DNA of 64,000 nucleotides. It comes from Streptomyces sedi. GTDB lineage: Bacteria; Actinomycetota; Actinomycetes; Streptomycetales; Streptomycetaceae. Of this stretch, positions 50,510 to 59,757 are shown piece by piece; position 1 is the stretch's first letter; the number at the start of each line of letters is the position of its first letter. The notes below the pieces were generated by a model. It saw nothing but the letters and a program-made list of their open reading frames with translations, had not been told where the DNA came from and ran no database searches. The stretch spans positions 62,001-126,000 of the forward strand of contig NZ_VDGT01000014.1 of NCBI RefSeq assembly GCF_006335015.1. The letters are read 5' to 3'. The translations under genes were made by a program, and so were the position numbers.

Positions 50510-52531
50510 ATGACCACCGAAGACCGCGCCCCCGAGCCCCTGTGGCGCCCGAGCCCCGAGCGGGTGGCCGCCGCCCGGATCAGCCGCTTCCACGCCCGGG
50601 CCGCCGAGGACCACGGCGCCCCGCCGCCGACCGGTGACCCCGGGACCGACTACGCGGCGCTGCACCGTTGGTCGGTCACCGACCTGGAGGCGTTCTGGCG
50701 TGCCGTCACCGCCTTCTTCGACGTCCGCTTCGCCACCGAGCCGTCGGCGGTGCTCCAGGACCCGAGGATGCCGGGCGCCCGCTGGTTCCCCGGCGCCACC
50801 CTCAACTACGCGGAGCACGCGCTGCGCGGCCCGGCGGACGGGCGGGACGACGCGCCCCCCGCGCTGCTCGCCCTGGACGAGGAGCTGAACGAGCGCGCGG
50901 TCGGCTGGCGTGAGCTGCGGCACGCGGTGGGGGCGCTCGCGGCCTCGCTGCGCGAGCTGGGCGTGCGCCCCGGCGACCGGGTGTGCGGCTATCTGCCCAA
51001 CGTCCCCGAGGCCGTGGTGGCGCTGCTGGCCAGCGCGGCGGTGGGCGCGGTCTGGACCTCGTGCGCCCCGGACTTCGCGGCGCGCAGCGTGCTGGACCGC
51101 TTCCAGCAGGTCGAGCCCGTCGTGCTGTTCGCGGTGGACGGCTACCGCTTCGGCGGCCGGGAGCACCGGCGCGCCGAGACCGTGGCGGAACTGCGCGCGG
51201 GGCTGCCCTCGTTGCGCGCCGTCGTCCATGTGCCGCTGCTCGGTGAGGCGCCGCCGGAGTCGGCGCTGGGCTGGGACGAGCTGACGGCGGGCGAGGTCGA
51301 ACCGGTCTTCGAGCGGGTGCCGTTCGACCATCCGCTGTGGGTGCTGTACTCCTCGGGCACCACCGGGCTGCCCAAGGCGATCGTCCAGTCCCAGGGCGGC
51401 ATCCTGCTGGAGCACCTCAAGCAGGTGGGCCTCCACCTCGACCTCGGGCCGGGCGACCGGCTGTACTGGTACACCTCGACCGGCTGGATGATGTGGAACT
51501 TCCTCGCCTCCAGCCTGCTGACCGGCACCACGGCCGTGCTCCACGACGGCGCCCCGGCGCAGCCGACGGCCGACGTGCAGTGGCGGGTCGCCGCCCGCGT
51601 CGGGGCCACGGTCTTCGGCACCTCGGCGGCCTACGTCACCGCCTGCGCCAAGAAGGACGTCCACCCGGCCCGCGACCTGGACCTGTCGGCGACCCGCTGC
51701 GTCGCCACCACCGGTTCGCCGCTGCCGCCCGACGGGTTCCGCTGGCTGCACGAGGAGGCCGGGGAGGACCTGTGGATCGCCTCGGTCAGCGGCGGCACCG
51801 ACGTGTGCAGCTGCTTCGCCGGCGGCGTGCCGACGCTGCCCGTGTACGTGGGGGAGCTCCAGGCGCCCTGCCTCGGCACCGACCTGGCGGCCTGGGACCC
51901 GCACGGCACCCCGCTGATCGACGAGGTGGGGGAGCTGGTGGTGGGCACCCCGATGCCCTCGATGCCGGTGGGCTTCTGGAACGACCCGGACGGCGCGCGC
52001 TACCGGGAGAGCTACTTCGAGACCTACCCGGGGGTCTGGCGCCACGGCGACTGGATCACCCACACCTCGCGGGGCGGGGTGGTCATCCACGGCCGTTCCG
52101 ACTCCACGCTCAACCGGCAGGGCGTGCGGATGGGGTCGGCGGACATCTACGAGGCGGTCGAGCTGCTTCCGGAGATCGCCGAGTCGCTGGTGATCGGCGT
52201 GGAACGGCCGGACGGCGGCTACTGGATGCCGCTGTTCGTGGCGCTCGCGGACGGCGCGGTGCTCGACGGGGCGCTGCGCGAGCGGATCGCCGCCACGATC
52301 CGCGAACGGCTCTCGCCGCGCCATCTCCCGGACGAGATCCTGGAGATCCCGGGGGTGCCGCACACCCGCACGGGCAAGCGCCTGGAGGTGCCGGTCAAGC
52401 GGCTCTTCCAGGGCGTCGCACTGGAGCGGGCAGCCAATCTCGGCGCCGTGGACGACCCGGAGCTGCTCCGTTTCTTCGCCCGCCTCGCCCACGAGAGGGC
52501 GACTGTCAGTGACGGCCGCTACGGTGAGTGA
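50510..52531 (+). CDS. acetoacetate-CoA ligase (acetoacetyl-CoA synthetase)
   Basis: 673 residues, ATG at 50510 with CGGAG upstream. An ANL-superfamily enzyme: FPGATLNYAEHALRG (N-terminal ACS signature), YSSGTTGLPKAI (ATP-binding), TSTGWMMWNF, STLNRQGVRMG and the C-terminal catalytic Lys in TRTGKRLEVPVKRL. The N-terminal ARISRFHARAAEDHGAP-type text and length are characteristic of AACS rather than acetyl-CoA synthetase. It activates acetoacetate for catabolism or polyketide and isoprenoid supply. Confidence 0.92.
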   Translation: MTTEDRAPEPLWRPSPERVAAARISRFHARAAEDHGAPPPTGDPGTDYAALHRWSVTDLEAFWRAVTAFFDVRFATEPSAVLQDPRMPGARWFPGATLNYAEHALRGPADGRDDAPPALLALDEELNERAVGWRELRHAVGALAASLRELGVRPGDRVCGYLPNVPEAVVALLASAAVGAVWTSCAPDFAARSVLDRFQQVEPVVLFAVDGYRFGGREHRRAETVAELRAGLPSLRAVVHVPLLGEAPPESALGWDELTAGEVEPVFERVPFDHPLWVLYSSGTTGLPKAIVQSQGGILLEHLKQVGLHLDLGPGDRLYWYTSTGWMMWNFLASSLLTGTTAVLHDGAPAQPTADVQWRVAARVGATVFGTSAAYVTACAKKDVHPARDLDLSATRCVATTGSPLPPDGFRWLHEEAGEDLWIASVSGGTDVCSCFAGGVPTLPVYVGELQAPCLGTDLAAWDPHGTPLIDEVGELVVGTPMPSMPVGFWNDPDGARYRESYFETYPGVWRHGDWITHTSRGGVVIHGRSDSTLNRQGVRMGSADIYEAVELLPEIAESLVIGVERPDGGYWMPLFVALADGAVLDGALRERIAATIRERLSPRHLPDEILEIPGVPHTRTGKRLEVPVKRLFQGVALERAANLGAVDDPELLRFFARLAHERATVSDGRYGE

Positions 52532-52563
52532 CCAGTTGTTGGTTCGACCGTGAGGTGGGCGTC

Positions 52564-53280
52564 ATGAGCTGGTTCGAGGGATTCGCGGGGGCGGGGGACC
52601 CGGGAGCCGGGCGGTCGAGGGACCGCCGCCCGGGGCGCGGGAGGCGGCGCCCGACCGGTGGCCGGCGGGAGGAGCGGCGCCGGCCGGCGCCGTCCCGGCC
52701 GCCGGGCGCCCGGCCGGAAGGGGGGCCGCCGACCCCGGCCGACCACCCGCGCTACGTCTGGGACCGCGGCGTCCGCCTGCTGGCCGAGGCGGGGCGTTGC
52801 CCGCGCTGCGGCGTCCCGCAGCGACGCTGCGCCTTCGCGCGCGCCGCCGGCCTGCTGCGCTGGCTGCTGGAGCGGGCCGGCCCCGGCGAACACCACCTGG
52901 TGTGCAGCGTGCTGCTGCCCGACGCCACGCTCAGCGCCAGCCTCGGCGTCGAGCCCGCCGCCTCCTCCGGCGGCAGGGCCTACGGGGAGGAGGAGGCCGC
53001 CGTCTTCTGCGCGGTGCTCGCCGCCGGCCTGGTCAGCGGCGCCTCCGGCGGCCTGGTGCTGCGGACGGCCGAGGAGCCCCCGCGCCAGTCGGTCCGGGGC
53101 TGGCGGCTGACGGCCGGGCGGCTGCTGCCGCTGAGCGAGGCCCAGGTCTTCGCCGCCTACTGCACCGACCCCACCTCCGGCGAGCCGCTGCCCCCCGAGC
53201 CGGACGTCGACTACCGCGCCTCCCCGAGGCCGCCGACCGGCGCCTGCCCCGGGCGGCGCGAGGAGGCCACACCGGGCTGA
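52564..53280 (+). CDS. uncharacterised protein with a Cys cluster
   Basis: About 238 residues. ATG at 52564 has GAGGTGG 6 bases upstream; a GTG at 52528 overlapping the ligase stop by 4 bases would add 12 residues. The first 75 residues are Arg/Pro/Gly-rich and disordered. CPRCGVPQRRC (about 80-90) could hold a metal. A folded alpha/beta part follows (about 95-220). I do not recognise the family. It follows the acetoacetate-CoA ligase closely, so it is likely co-transcribed, and ends at a strong terminator. Confidence 0.65.
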   Translation: MSWFEGFAGAGDPGAGRSRDRRPGRGRRRPTGGRREERRRPAPSRPPGARPEGGPPTPADHPRYVWDRGVRLLAEAGRCPRCGVPQRRCAFARAAGLLRWLLERAGPGEHHLVCSVLLPDATLSASLGVEPAASSGGRAYGEEEAAVFCAVLAAGLVSGASGGLVLRTAEEPPRQSVRGWRLTAGRLLPLSEAQVFAAYCTDPTSGEPLPPEPDVDYRASPRPPTGACPGRREEATPG

Positions 53281-53303
53281 GCCCCCGAGGGCGCGCCCGA
53301 GGC

Positions 53304-53339
53304 GTGAGCCCCGCGGGGCGCCTCCCCGCAGGGGCTCAC
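53304..53339. terminator. strong bidirectional hairpin terminator
   Basis: GTGAGCCCCGCGGGG (53304-53318) pairs with CCCCGC-A-GGGGCTCAC (53324-53339) over a 5-base loop: 15 base pairs with one bulged A. It spans the gap between convergent genes and includes the ptsI stop. Confidence 0.8.
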
Positions 53340-55012
53340 TCCCCGGAGAGGACCCCGCGCGCCGCCGCCCGCGCCTCCCGCGCCCCCTCGGCGGCGCGCG
53401 CCGCCTCGGCCGCCCGGCGGCACTGCGCCAGCGTGTGCCGCGCCAGCGTCGCCCGCACCTGCGGGATGGCAGCCGCCCCCATCGACAGGCTGGTCACCCC
53501 GAGTCCGGTCAGCACGCAGGCCAGCAGCGGATCGGCCGCCGCCTCCCCGCACACCCCGCACCCCTTCCCCGCGTCCCCGGCGGCCCGCGCCGCCGACGCC
53601 ACCAGGTCCAGCAGCGCCGGCTGCCACGGGTCCTGCCAGCGGGAGACCGCCCCCACCTGCCGGTCGGCGGCGAACGCGTACTGCGCCAGATCGTTGGTCC
53701 CCACGGAGAGGAACTCCACCTCCCGCAACAGCGACCGCGCCCGCAGCGCCGCCGCCGGCACCTCCACCATCGCCCCCGGCGACGCCGCCAGCCCCGCCGC
53801 CCGGCACGCCTCGGCGAACGCCCTGGCGTCCGCCCGGTCGGCCACCATCGGCGCCATCACCTCCAGATGCACCGGCAGCCCGGCCACCGCCTCGCCGAGC
53901 GCCGCCAACTGCCCCGCCAACACCTCCGGATGGGCCAGCAGCGCCCGCAACCCCCGCACCCCCAGCGCCGGGTTGGGCTCCGTCGCCCCCGACGCGAGAA
54001 AGGCCAGCGGCTTGTCCGCCCCCGCGTCCAACACCCGCACCACCACCCGCCCCTCGGGGAAGGCCGCCAGCACCTCCCGGTAGACCCGCGTCTGCTCCGC
54101 CACCTCCGGCGGCCGTTCCCCGCCGGAGAGGAAGAGCAGCTCCGTGCGGAAGAGCCCCACCCCCTCGGCCCCCGCCGCCACGGCCGCCGGGACGTCCGCC
54201 GGACCGCCGACGTTCGCCAGCAGCGGCACCCGGTGCCCGTCCGAGGTGGCCCCAGGCCCCTTGGTGTTGAGCACGGCCGCCCGCCGCCGCGCCGCCGCCT
54301 CGGCCAGCCGCTCCCGCCGCGCGGCGTCCGGCTCCACCACCACCTCCCCCGTGGAGCCGTCCACCGCCACCACCGTCCCCGAGGCGATCCGCCCCACCCC
54401 CTCCACGGCCACCACCGCCGGCACCCCCAACGCCCGCGCCAGGATGGCGCTGTGGCTGGTCGGCCCGCCCTCCTCGGTGACGAACCCCAGCACCAGCGAG
54501 GTGTCCAGCAACGCCGTGTCGGCGGGCGCCAGATCCCGGGCGATCAGCACATACGGCTCGTCGCTGTCCGGCACCCCCGGCGTCGGCAGCCCCATCAGCC
54601 GCGCCACGATCCGGTTGCGCACGTCGTCCAGGTCGGCGACCCTTCCGGCCAGATAGTCGCCGGCGCCGGCCAGCAGCGCCCGGTAGGCCGCCAGCGCGTC
54701 GTGGATCGCCCGCTCGGCGCCGCTGCCCACGCTGATCCGCCGCTCGGCGTCGGCCAGCAGCTCCGGGTCCTCCGCCATCAGCGCCTGCGCCTCCAGCACG
54801 GCCTGCGCCTCGCCGCCCGCCAGCGTGCCCCGCGCCCGCAGGTCGGCCGCCACCGCCCGCACGGCCCGCCGCGTCCTGGCCAGCTCCCTGGGCGCGTCCG
54901 CGGGCGTGACACGCCGCGCCGGCGGCTCGACCACGCCCGTTCCCATGTGCCTGACCTGCCCGATCGCCACCCCGTGGCTGACCCCGACACCCAGCAGTCT
55001 GGTCTCCGTCAC
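53336..55012 (-). CDS. ptsI: phosphoenolpyruvate-protein phosphotransferase (PTS Enzyme I)
   Basis: 558 residues from GTG at 55012. The phosphohistidine is His187 in EGGPTSHSAILAR. The PEP-binding TIM barrel follows, with EGVGLFRTELLFL, VRVLDAGADKPL, NPALGVRGLR, EFLSVGTNDLAQY and the Cys of CGVCGEAAADP. Enzyme I takes phosphate from PEP and passes it to HPr for sugar import. Here it also has a specific client in the window: DhaM of the dihydroxyacetone kinase. Length is normal. No HPr or EII genes are adjacent. Confidence 0.96.
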   Translation of the reverse strand: MTETRLLGVGVSHGVAIGQVRHMGTGVVEPPARRVTPADAPRELARTRRAVRAVAADLRARGTLAGGEAQAVLEAQALMAEDPELLADAERRISVGSGAERAIHDALAAYRALLAGAGDYLAGRVADLDDVRNRIVARLMGLPTPGVPDSDEPYVLIARDLAPADTALLDTSLVLGFVTEEGGPTSHSAILARALGVPAVVAVEGVGRIASGTVVAVDGSTGEVVVEPDAARRERLAEAAARRRAAVLNTKGPGATSDGHRVPLLANVGGPADVPAAVAAGAEGVGLFRTELLFLSGGERPPEVAEQTRVYREVLAAFPEGRVVVRVLDAGADKPLAFLASGATEPNPALGVRGLRALLAHPEVLAGQLAALGEAVAGLPVHLEVMAPMVADRADARAFAEACRAAGLAASPGAMVEVPAAALRARSLLREVEFLSVGTNDLAQYAFAADRQVGAVSRWQDPWQPALLDLVASAARAAGDAGKGCGVCGEAAADPLLACVLTGLGVTSLSMGAAAIPQVRATLARHTLAQCRRAAEAARAAEGAREARAAARGVLSGE

Positions 55013-55152
55013 GCCCGTTCCACCCGCCTCGCATCGGCTGCCCGGCGCACCCGCCGGGGCGCCCGAGGTCATCGAACGGCGCCGCCGACCCGTCGTCAAA
55101 CGCCCCTGACCTCCGGCGCGTCCCCGTCGTGCCCGATGTCACCGCCGCCCGG

Positions 55153-55158
55153 TAGGGT
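55153..55158 (+). promoter_or_regulatory. TAGGGT -10 element upstream of the phosphatidyltransferase gene
   Basis: TAGGGT lies 44 bases before the GTG at 55203, leaving a short leader with a ribosome site. No clear -35. Confidence 0.3.
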
Positions 55159-55202
55159 CTGAACGCGTTGGCGACGACACGGTGCGATGGGGAGGCTTCC
55201 GG

Positions 55203-55811
55203 GTGGAGGTCCAGGAGACGCGGGTGCAGACGGACCGGATCTGGACGATTCCCAACGTCCTGAGCATGGCCCGCCTGCTGGGTGTGCCCCTCTTCCTCTG
55301 GCTCGTGCTCTCCCCGGTCTTCGACGGCCCCAACAGGGACGGCTGGGCGCTGCTCGTCCTCTTCCTCAGCGGCGTCAGCGACTACCTCGACGGCAAACTC
55401 GCCCGCCGGTGGAACCAGATCAGCGCGCTCGGCCGCGTTCTCGACCCGGCCGCCGACCGGCTGTACATCCTCTCCACCCTGGTCGGCCTCACGTGGCGTG
55501 AGGTCCTCCCGCTGTGGCTGACCGCGCTGCTCCTGGCCAGGGAGCTGATGCTGCTGGTGATGGTCTGGCTGCTCGACCGCCACGGCTACGCCCCACCCCA
55601 GGTCAACTTCCTGGGCAAGGCCGCCACCTTCAATCTGATGTACGCCTTCCCGCTGCTGCTCCTCAGTGACTCAAGTGGTGTGCTCGGGTCACTCGCTGCT
55701 ATTTTCGGATGGGCGTTCGCCGGCTGGGGTACAGCGCTCTACTGGTGGGCAGGGATCCTCTACGTGGTCCAGGTCCGCCGTCTTCTCACGGTGGATGCCA
55801 CGCCCGACTGA
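55203..55811 (+). CDS. CDP-alcohol phosphatidyltransferase (PgsA-like)
   Basis: 202 residues from GTG at 55203, with GGGGAGG 7 bases upstream. The full CDP-OH-P motif is present: DG-x2-AR-x8-G-x3-D-x3-D at residues 63-85, within SDYLDGKLARRW and RVLDPAADR. About six membrane helices. Such enzymes transfer a phosphatidyl group from CDP-diacylglycerol to an alcohol, for example glycerol 3-phosphate, inositol phosphate or cardiolipin precursors. Substrate undetermined. The next gene follows in the same direction at 133 bases. Confidence 0.9.
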   Translation: MEVQETRVQTDRIWTIPNVLSMARLLGVPLFLWLVLSPVFDGPNRDGWALLVLFLSGVSDYLDGKLARRWNQISALGRVLDPAADRLYILSTLVGLTWREVLPLWLTALLLARELMLLVMVWLLDRHGYAPPQVNFLGKAATFNLMYAFPLLLLSDSSGVLGSLAAIFGWAFAGWGTALYWWAGILYVVQVRRLLTVDATPD

Positions 55812-55902
55812 TGTGCCCTGGCAGCGTCGCGGGGGTCCGGAGCCCGTACGTGTCGCACGCAATCCGGGGAGCCACCCCGGGCCCGGGCCCCTCCCTGCGG
55901 GC

Positions 55903-55919
55903 ACAGTCGGAACGACTGT
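55903..55919 (+). promoter_or_regulatory. small hairpin just before the ribosome site of the nucleotidyltransferase gene
   Basis: ACAGTCG and CGACTGT form a perfect 7-base-pair stem with loop GAA, 8 bases before AAGGAGG. It could act as a leader structure or attenuating stem. Confidence 0.3.
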
Positions 55920-55944
55920 CGGACCCAAGGAGGACACTTCCGTT

Positions 55945-58440
55945 ATGAAGGCCGTCGTAATGGCTGGTGGCGAAGGCACCCGGCTTCGTCCCATGACCGC
56001 GAGCATGCCCAAGCCCCTGCTGCCCGTGGCCAACCGCCCCATCATGGAGCACGTGCTGCGCCTGCTGAAGCGGCACGGGCTCAACGAGACCGTGGTCACG
56101 GTGCAGTTCCTCGCCTCCCTGGTGAAGAACTACTTCGGCGACGGTGAGGAGCTGGGAATGGACCTCACCTACGCCCACGAGGAGAAACCGCTGGGCACGG
56201 CCGGAAGTGTGAAGAACGCGGAGGAGGCGTTGCGCGACGACTCGTTCCTCGTCATCTCCGGGGACGCGCTCACCGACTTCGACCTCACCGACCTGGTCCG
56301 CTTCCACCGCGAGCGCGGGGCGCTGGTCACCGTCTGCCTCACCCGGGTGCCGAACCCGCTGGAGTTCGGCATCACCATCGTCGACGACGAGGGCCGCGTC
56401 GAACGCTTCCTGGAGAAGCCGACCTGGGGCCAGGTCTTCTCCGACACGGTCAACACCGGCATCTACGTGATGGAGCCCGAGGTCTTCGACTACGTCGAGC
56501 CCGACACCTCCGTCGACTGGTCGGGCGACGTCTTCCCCCGCCTGATGAAGGAGGGCCGCCCCATCTTCGGCTATGTCGCCGAGGGCTACTGGGAGGACGT
56601 CGGCACCCACGAGAGCTATGTGAAGGCCCAGGCCGACGTCCTGGAGGGCAAGGTCGACGTCGAGATCGACGGCTTCGAGATCTCGCCCGGCGTGTGGATC
56701 GCCGAGGGCGCCGAGGTCCACCCCGACGCCAAGCTCCGCGGCCCCCTCTACGTCGGCGACTACGCCAAGATCGAGGCCGGCTCCGAGGTCCGCGAGCACA
56801 CCGTCATCGGCTCCAACGTCGTCGTCAAGTCCGACGCGTTCCTCCACCGCGCCGTCGTCCACGACAACGTCTACATCGGCCCAGGCACCAACCTGCGCGG
56901 CTGCGTCATCGGGAAGAACACGGACGTCATGCGCGCCGCCAGGATCGAGGACGGCGCCGTCATCGGCGACGAGTGCCTGATCGGCGAGGAGTCCATCGTC
57001 CAGGGCAACGTCCGCGTCTACCCGTTCAAGACCATCGAGGCCGGCGCCTTCGTCAACACCTCGGTCATCTGGGAGGCCAGGGGCCAGGCCCAGCTCTTCG
57101 GCGCCCGCGGCGTCTCCGGCATCCTCAACGTCGAGATCACCCCCGAGCTGGTCGTCCGCCTCGCCAGCGCCTACGCCACCACCCTGAAGAAGGGCTCCAC
57201 CGTCACCACGGCCAGGGACCACTCCCGGGGCGCGCGCGCCCTCAAGCGCGCCGTGATCTCCGCGCTCCAGGCCAGCGCCATCGACGTCCGCGACCTGGAG
57301 AACGTGCCGCTGCCCGTGGCCCGCCAGCAGACCGCGCGCGGCAGCGCCGGCGGCGTCATGATCCGCACCACCCCCGGCGTCCCCGACTCCGTCGACATCA
57401 TGTTCTTCGACGAGCGAGGCGCCGACCTCTCCCAGGCCCGCCAGCGCAAGCTGGACCGGGTCTACGCCCGCCAGGAGTACCGCCGCGCCTTCCCCGGCGA
57501 GATCGGCGACCTGCGCTTCCCCGCCAGCGTCTTCGACGCCTACACCGGCTCGGTGCTCCGCGCGGTCGACACCACGGGACTGTCCGAGTCCGGCATCAAG
57601 GTCGTCGTCGACGCCGCCAACGGCAGCGCCGGCCTCGTCCTGCCCAGCCTGCTCGGCCGGCTCGGCGTCGACGCCCTGACCATCAACCCGGGCCTCGACG
57701 AGGCCCGACCGACCGAGAGCGCCGAGACCCGCCGCGCCGGGCTGGTGCGCCTGGGGGAGATCGTCGCCTCGGCGCGCGCCGCGTTCGGCGTCCGCTTCGA
57801 CCCCGTCGGCGAGCGGCTGGCGCTGGTGGACGAGCGCGGCCGGATCATCGAGGACCAGCGCGCCCTGCTGGTCATGCTCGACCTGATCGCCGCCGAACGC
57901 CGGGGCGGCCGGGTCGCGTTGCCCGTCACCACCACCCGGATCGCCGAGCAGGTCGCCGCCTACCACGGCACCCAGGTCGACTGGAGCACCACCTCGCCCG
58001 ACGACCTGACCAGGGCCGCCCACCTCGACGACGCCGTCTTCGGCGGCGACGGCAGGGGCGGCCTCATCGTCCCCGAGTTCAGCAGCGTCTTCGACGCCAC
58101 CGCCGCCTTCGCCCGGCTACTCGGCCTCGTCGCCCGCACCCAGCTCTCCCTCAGCCAGATCGACGCCCGCATCCCCCGCGCCCACGTCCAGCGCCGCGAC
58201 GTCGCCACCCCCTGGGCCGTCAAGGGCCTGGTGATGCGCCGCGTCGTCGAGGCCGCCGGCGACCGCTCCGTCGACACCACCGACGGCGTGCGGGTCGTCG
58301 AGCCCGACGGTCGCTGGGTGCTGGTCCTGCCCGACCCGGCCGAGGCCGTCACCCACCTGTGGGCCGAGGGGCCCGACGACGCCGCGGCGCAGGAGCTGTT
58401 GGACGACTGGTCGCGCGTGGTGGAGGGCGCCGAGGGCTGA
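55945..58440 (+). CDS. sugar-phosphate nucleotidyltransferase fused to a degenerate phosphomutase domain
   Basis: 831 residues, ATG at 55945 with AAGGAGG 12 bases upstream. About 1-240 is a complete nucleotidyltransferase (MAGGEGTRLRPMT; LPVANRPIMEH; VISGDALTDFDL; WEDVGTHESY), of the mannose-1-phosphate guanylyltransferase type. About 250-375 is a left-handed beta-helix of hexapeptides. About 380-830 has the phosphomannomutase fold, but the catalytic loops are lost: TASHNP is replaced by the RTTPG of GGVMIRTTPG (469-478), DGDGDR by DPVGER (619-624), and the sugar loop by GGDGRGG (700-706). The mutase part is therefore probably inactive. Role in GDP-mannose or another nucleotide sugar is inferred. 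Confidence 0.9.
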   Translation: MKAVVMAGGEGTRLRPMTASMPKPLLPVANRPIMEHVLRLLKRHGLNETVVTVQFLASLVKNYFGDGEELGMDLTYAHEEKPLGTAGSVKNAEEALRDDSFLVISGDALTDFDLTDLVRFHRERGALVTVCLTRVPNPLEFGITIVDDEGRVERFLEKPTWGQVFSDTVNTGIYVMEPEVFDYVEPDTSVDWSGDVFPRLMKEGRPIFGYVAEGYWEDVGTHESYVKAQADVLEGKVDVEIDGFEISPGVWIAEGAEVHPDAKLRGPLYVGDYAKIEAGSEVREHTVIGSNVVVKSDAFLHRAVVHDNVYIGPGTNLRGCVIGKNTDVMRAARIEDGAVIGDECLIGEESIVQGNVRVYPFKTIEAGAFVNTSVIWEARGQAQLFGARGVSGILNVEITPELVVRLASAYATTLKKGSTVTTARDHSRGARALKRAVISALQASAIDVRDLENVPLPVARQQTARGSAGGVMIRTTPGVPDSVDIMFFDERGADLSQARQRKLDRVYARQEYRRAFPGEIGDLRFPASVFDAYTGSVLRAVDTTGLSESGIKVVVDAANGSAGLVLPSLLGRLGVDALTINPGLDEARPTESAETRRAGLVRLGEIVASARAAFGVRFDPVGERLALVDERGRIIEDQRALLVMLDLIAAERRGGRVALPVTTTRIAEQVAAYHGTQVDWSTTSPDDLTRAAHLDDAVFGGDGRGGLIVPEFSSVFDATAAFARLLGLVARTQLSLSQIDARIPRAHVQRRDVATPWAVKGLVMRRVVEAAGDRSVDTTDGVRVVEPDGRWVLVLPDPAEAVTHLWAEGPDDAAAQELLDDWSRVVEGAEG

Positions 58441-58502
58441 CCGGGGGCCGGCGGACCGGCCCGATTCGATCTCCGGACAACCGGCGTGCCACCATGTGCG
58501 CC

Positions 58503-59423
58503 ATGCCAGAGCAGGAGCCGGGGGCCGCGCCCCGCGCGCGCCCCGACGCCTCCATGTCGTTACTCACCACCGTCATGGACCACACCCTCGACGAGGGCTA
58601 CGCCCAGGCGGCGGCGAGGCGTCGGGAGGCCGGCCGGTCGGAGCTGCCGCGCACCACCCGCGCGAAGCTCTGGCTGGCCGGCGGCCTGGTCCTCGCCGGC
58701 CTCGTCGTCACCCTGGGCGCCGCCCAGGCCCGCGAGGCGGCCCCCACCGTGGCCAAGGAGCGCGAGGAGCTGCTGGAGCGCGTCCATGACGGCACCGAGC
58801 AGCTGGACGCGCTCCAGAGCCGGGTCGACGCCCTGCGCTCCGACGTCGACGCACGCCAGCGGGTGGCGCTCAGCGACGAGGACGCCGAACGCGCCGAGCT
58901 GGTCGCCCTGTTGGCCGGCGCCAGCGCGGTGGAGGGCCCCGGCGTCAAGCTGGTCGTCGACGACGCCGAGGACGTCGCCGGCACCGCCGGCGGCCCCAGG
59001 GACGACGGCTTCGCCCAGACCGGCCGCGTCCGCGACCGCGACCTCCAACGCGTCGTCAACGGCCTCTGGCAGGCGGGTGCCGAGGCCGTCACCGTCAACG
59101 ACCAGCGGCTGACCGCGCTCTCCGCGATCCGCGCCGCGGGCGACGCCGTGCTGGTCGACAACCGGCCACTGGTGCCGCCGTACACCGTGCTGGCCCTCGG
59201 CGACCCGGACGGCCTGCTCGACGCGTTCGACGCGACCCTCGCCGGCCACTACCTGGCCACGCTCAGGGACGACTACGACATTCGTGTGGACCGTTCCACC
59301 GAGAACGGGCTGCGGCTGCCCGCCGCGCCCAGCCTGACCACCCGCAGCGCCCGCCCGCTCCCCCCGGAGCCGGAGGGAACGCTCTCCCACCCCGAGGACC
59401 CGGAAGAGGTGACCGCCCCGTGA
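58503..59423 (+). CDS. DUF881 family membrane protein (first copy)
   Basis: 306 residues, ATG at 58503; an in-frame ATG at 58494 is equally possible. One membrane helix (about 57-77, LWLAGGLVLAGLVVTLGAA), a short coiled coil (about 85-130) and the DUF881 extracellular domain (about 135-275; VEGPGVKLVVDDAEDV; LWQAGAEAVTVNDQRL). DUF881 proteins occur in pairs flanking a small basic protein in actinobacteria, next to garA and ftsR, as here. Function is unproven; a cell-envelope or division role is inferred from context. It overlaps the next gene by 4 bases. Confidence 0.9.
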   Translation: MPEQEPGAAPRARPDASMSLLTTVMDHTLDEGYAQAAARRREAGRSELPRTTRAKLWLAGGLVLAGLVVTLGAAQAREAAPTVAKEREELLERVHDGTEQLDALQSRVDALRSDVDARQRVALSDEDAERAELVALLAGASAVEGPGVKLVVDDAEDVAGTAGGPRDDGFAQTGRVRDRDLQRVVNGLWQAGAEAVTVNDQRLTALSAIRAAGDAVLVDNRPLVPPYTVLALGDPDGLLDAFDATLAGHYLATLRDDYDIRVDRSTENGLRLPAAPSLTTRSARPLPPEPEGTLSHPEDPEEVTAP

Positions 59424-59752
59424 TCGCCGTGCTGGGCCTGGTGTTGGGCGTCGTGATCGGGGTGGTCACCCGCCCGGTGGTGCCGACCGGGATGGAGCCC
59501 TATCTGCCGATCGCCGTCGTCGCCGCGCTCGACGCGGTCTTCGGCGGGCTGCGCGCCACCCTCGACGGGGTCTTCGACGACAAGGTCTTCGTGGTCTCCT
59601 TCCTCTCCAACGTGGTGGTCGCCGCCCTGATCGTCTTCCTCGGCGACAAACTGGGCGTCGGCGCCCAGCTCTCCACCGGTGTGGTGGTGGTCCTCGGCAT
59701 CCGGATCTTCTCCAACGCGGCGGCCATCCGCCGCCATGTCTTCGGGGCGTGA
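59420..59752 (+). CDS. small basic protein family (DUF1290) membrane protein
   Basis: 110 residues from GTG at 59420, overlapping the DUF881 stop by 4 bases (GTGA). Three membrane helices (about 1-17, 28-45, 57-90); the family signature is GVVTRPVVPTGMEPYLPIAVVAALDAVFGG-like text (about 13-43), with ALDAVFGGLRA and a C-terminal GIRIFSNAAAIRRH. It always accompanies DUF881 genes. Function unknown. Confidence 0.92.
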   Translation: MIAVLGLVLGVVIGVVTRPVVPTGMEPYLPIAVVAALDAVFGGLRATLDGVFDDKVFVVSFLSNVVVAALIVFLGDKLGVGAQLSTGVVVVLGIRIFSNAAAIRRHVFGA

Positions 59753-59757
59753 GGCCG

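Noticed and set aside
53336..55012. Pyruvate phosphate dikinase
   Set aside because: Length, order of domains and the GGPTSHSAILAR motif with an N-terminal HPr-binding part fit PTS Enzyme I.
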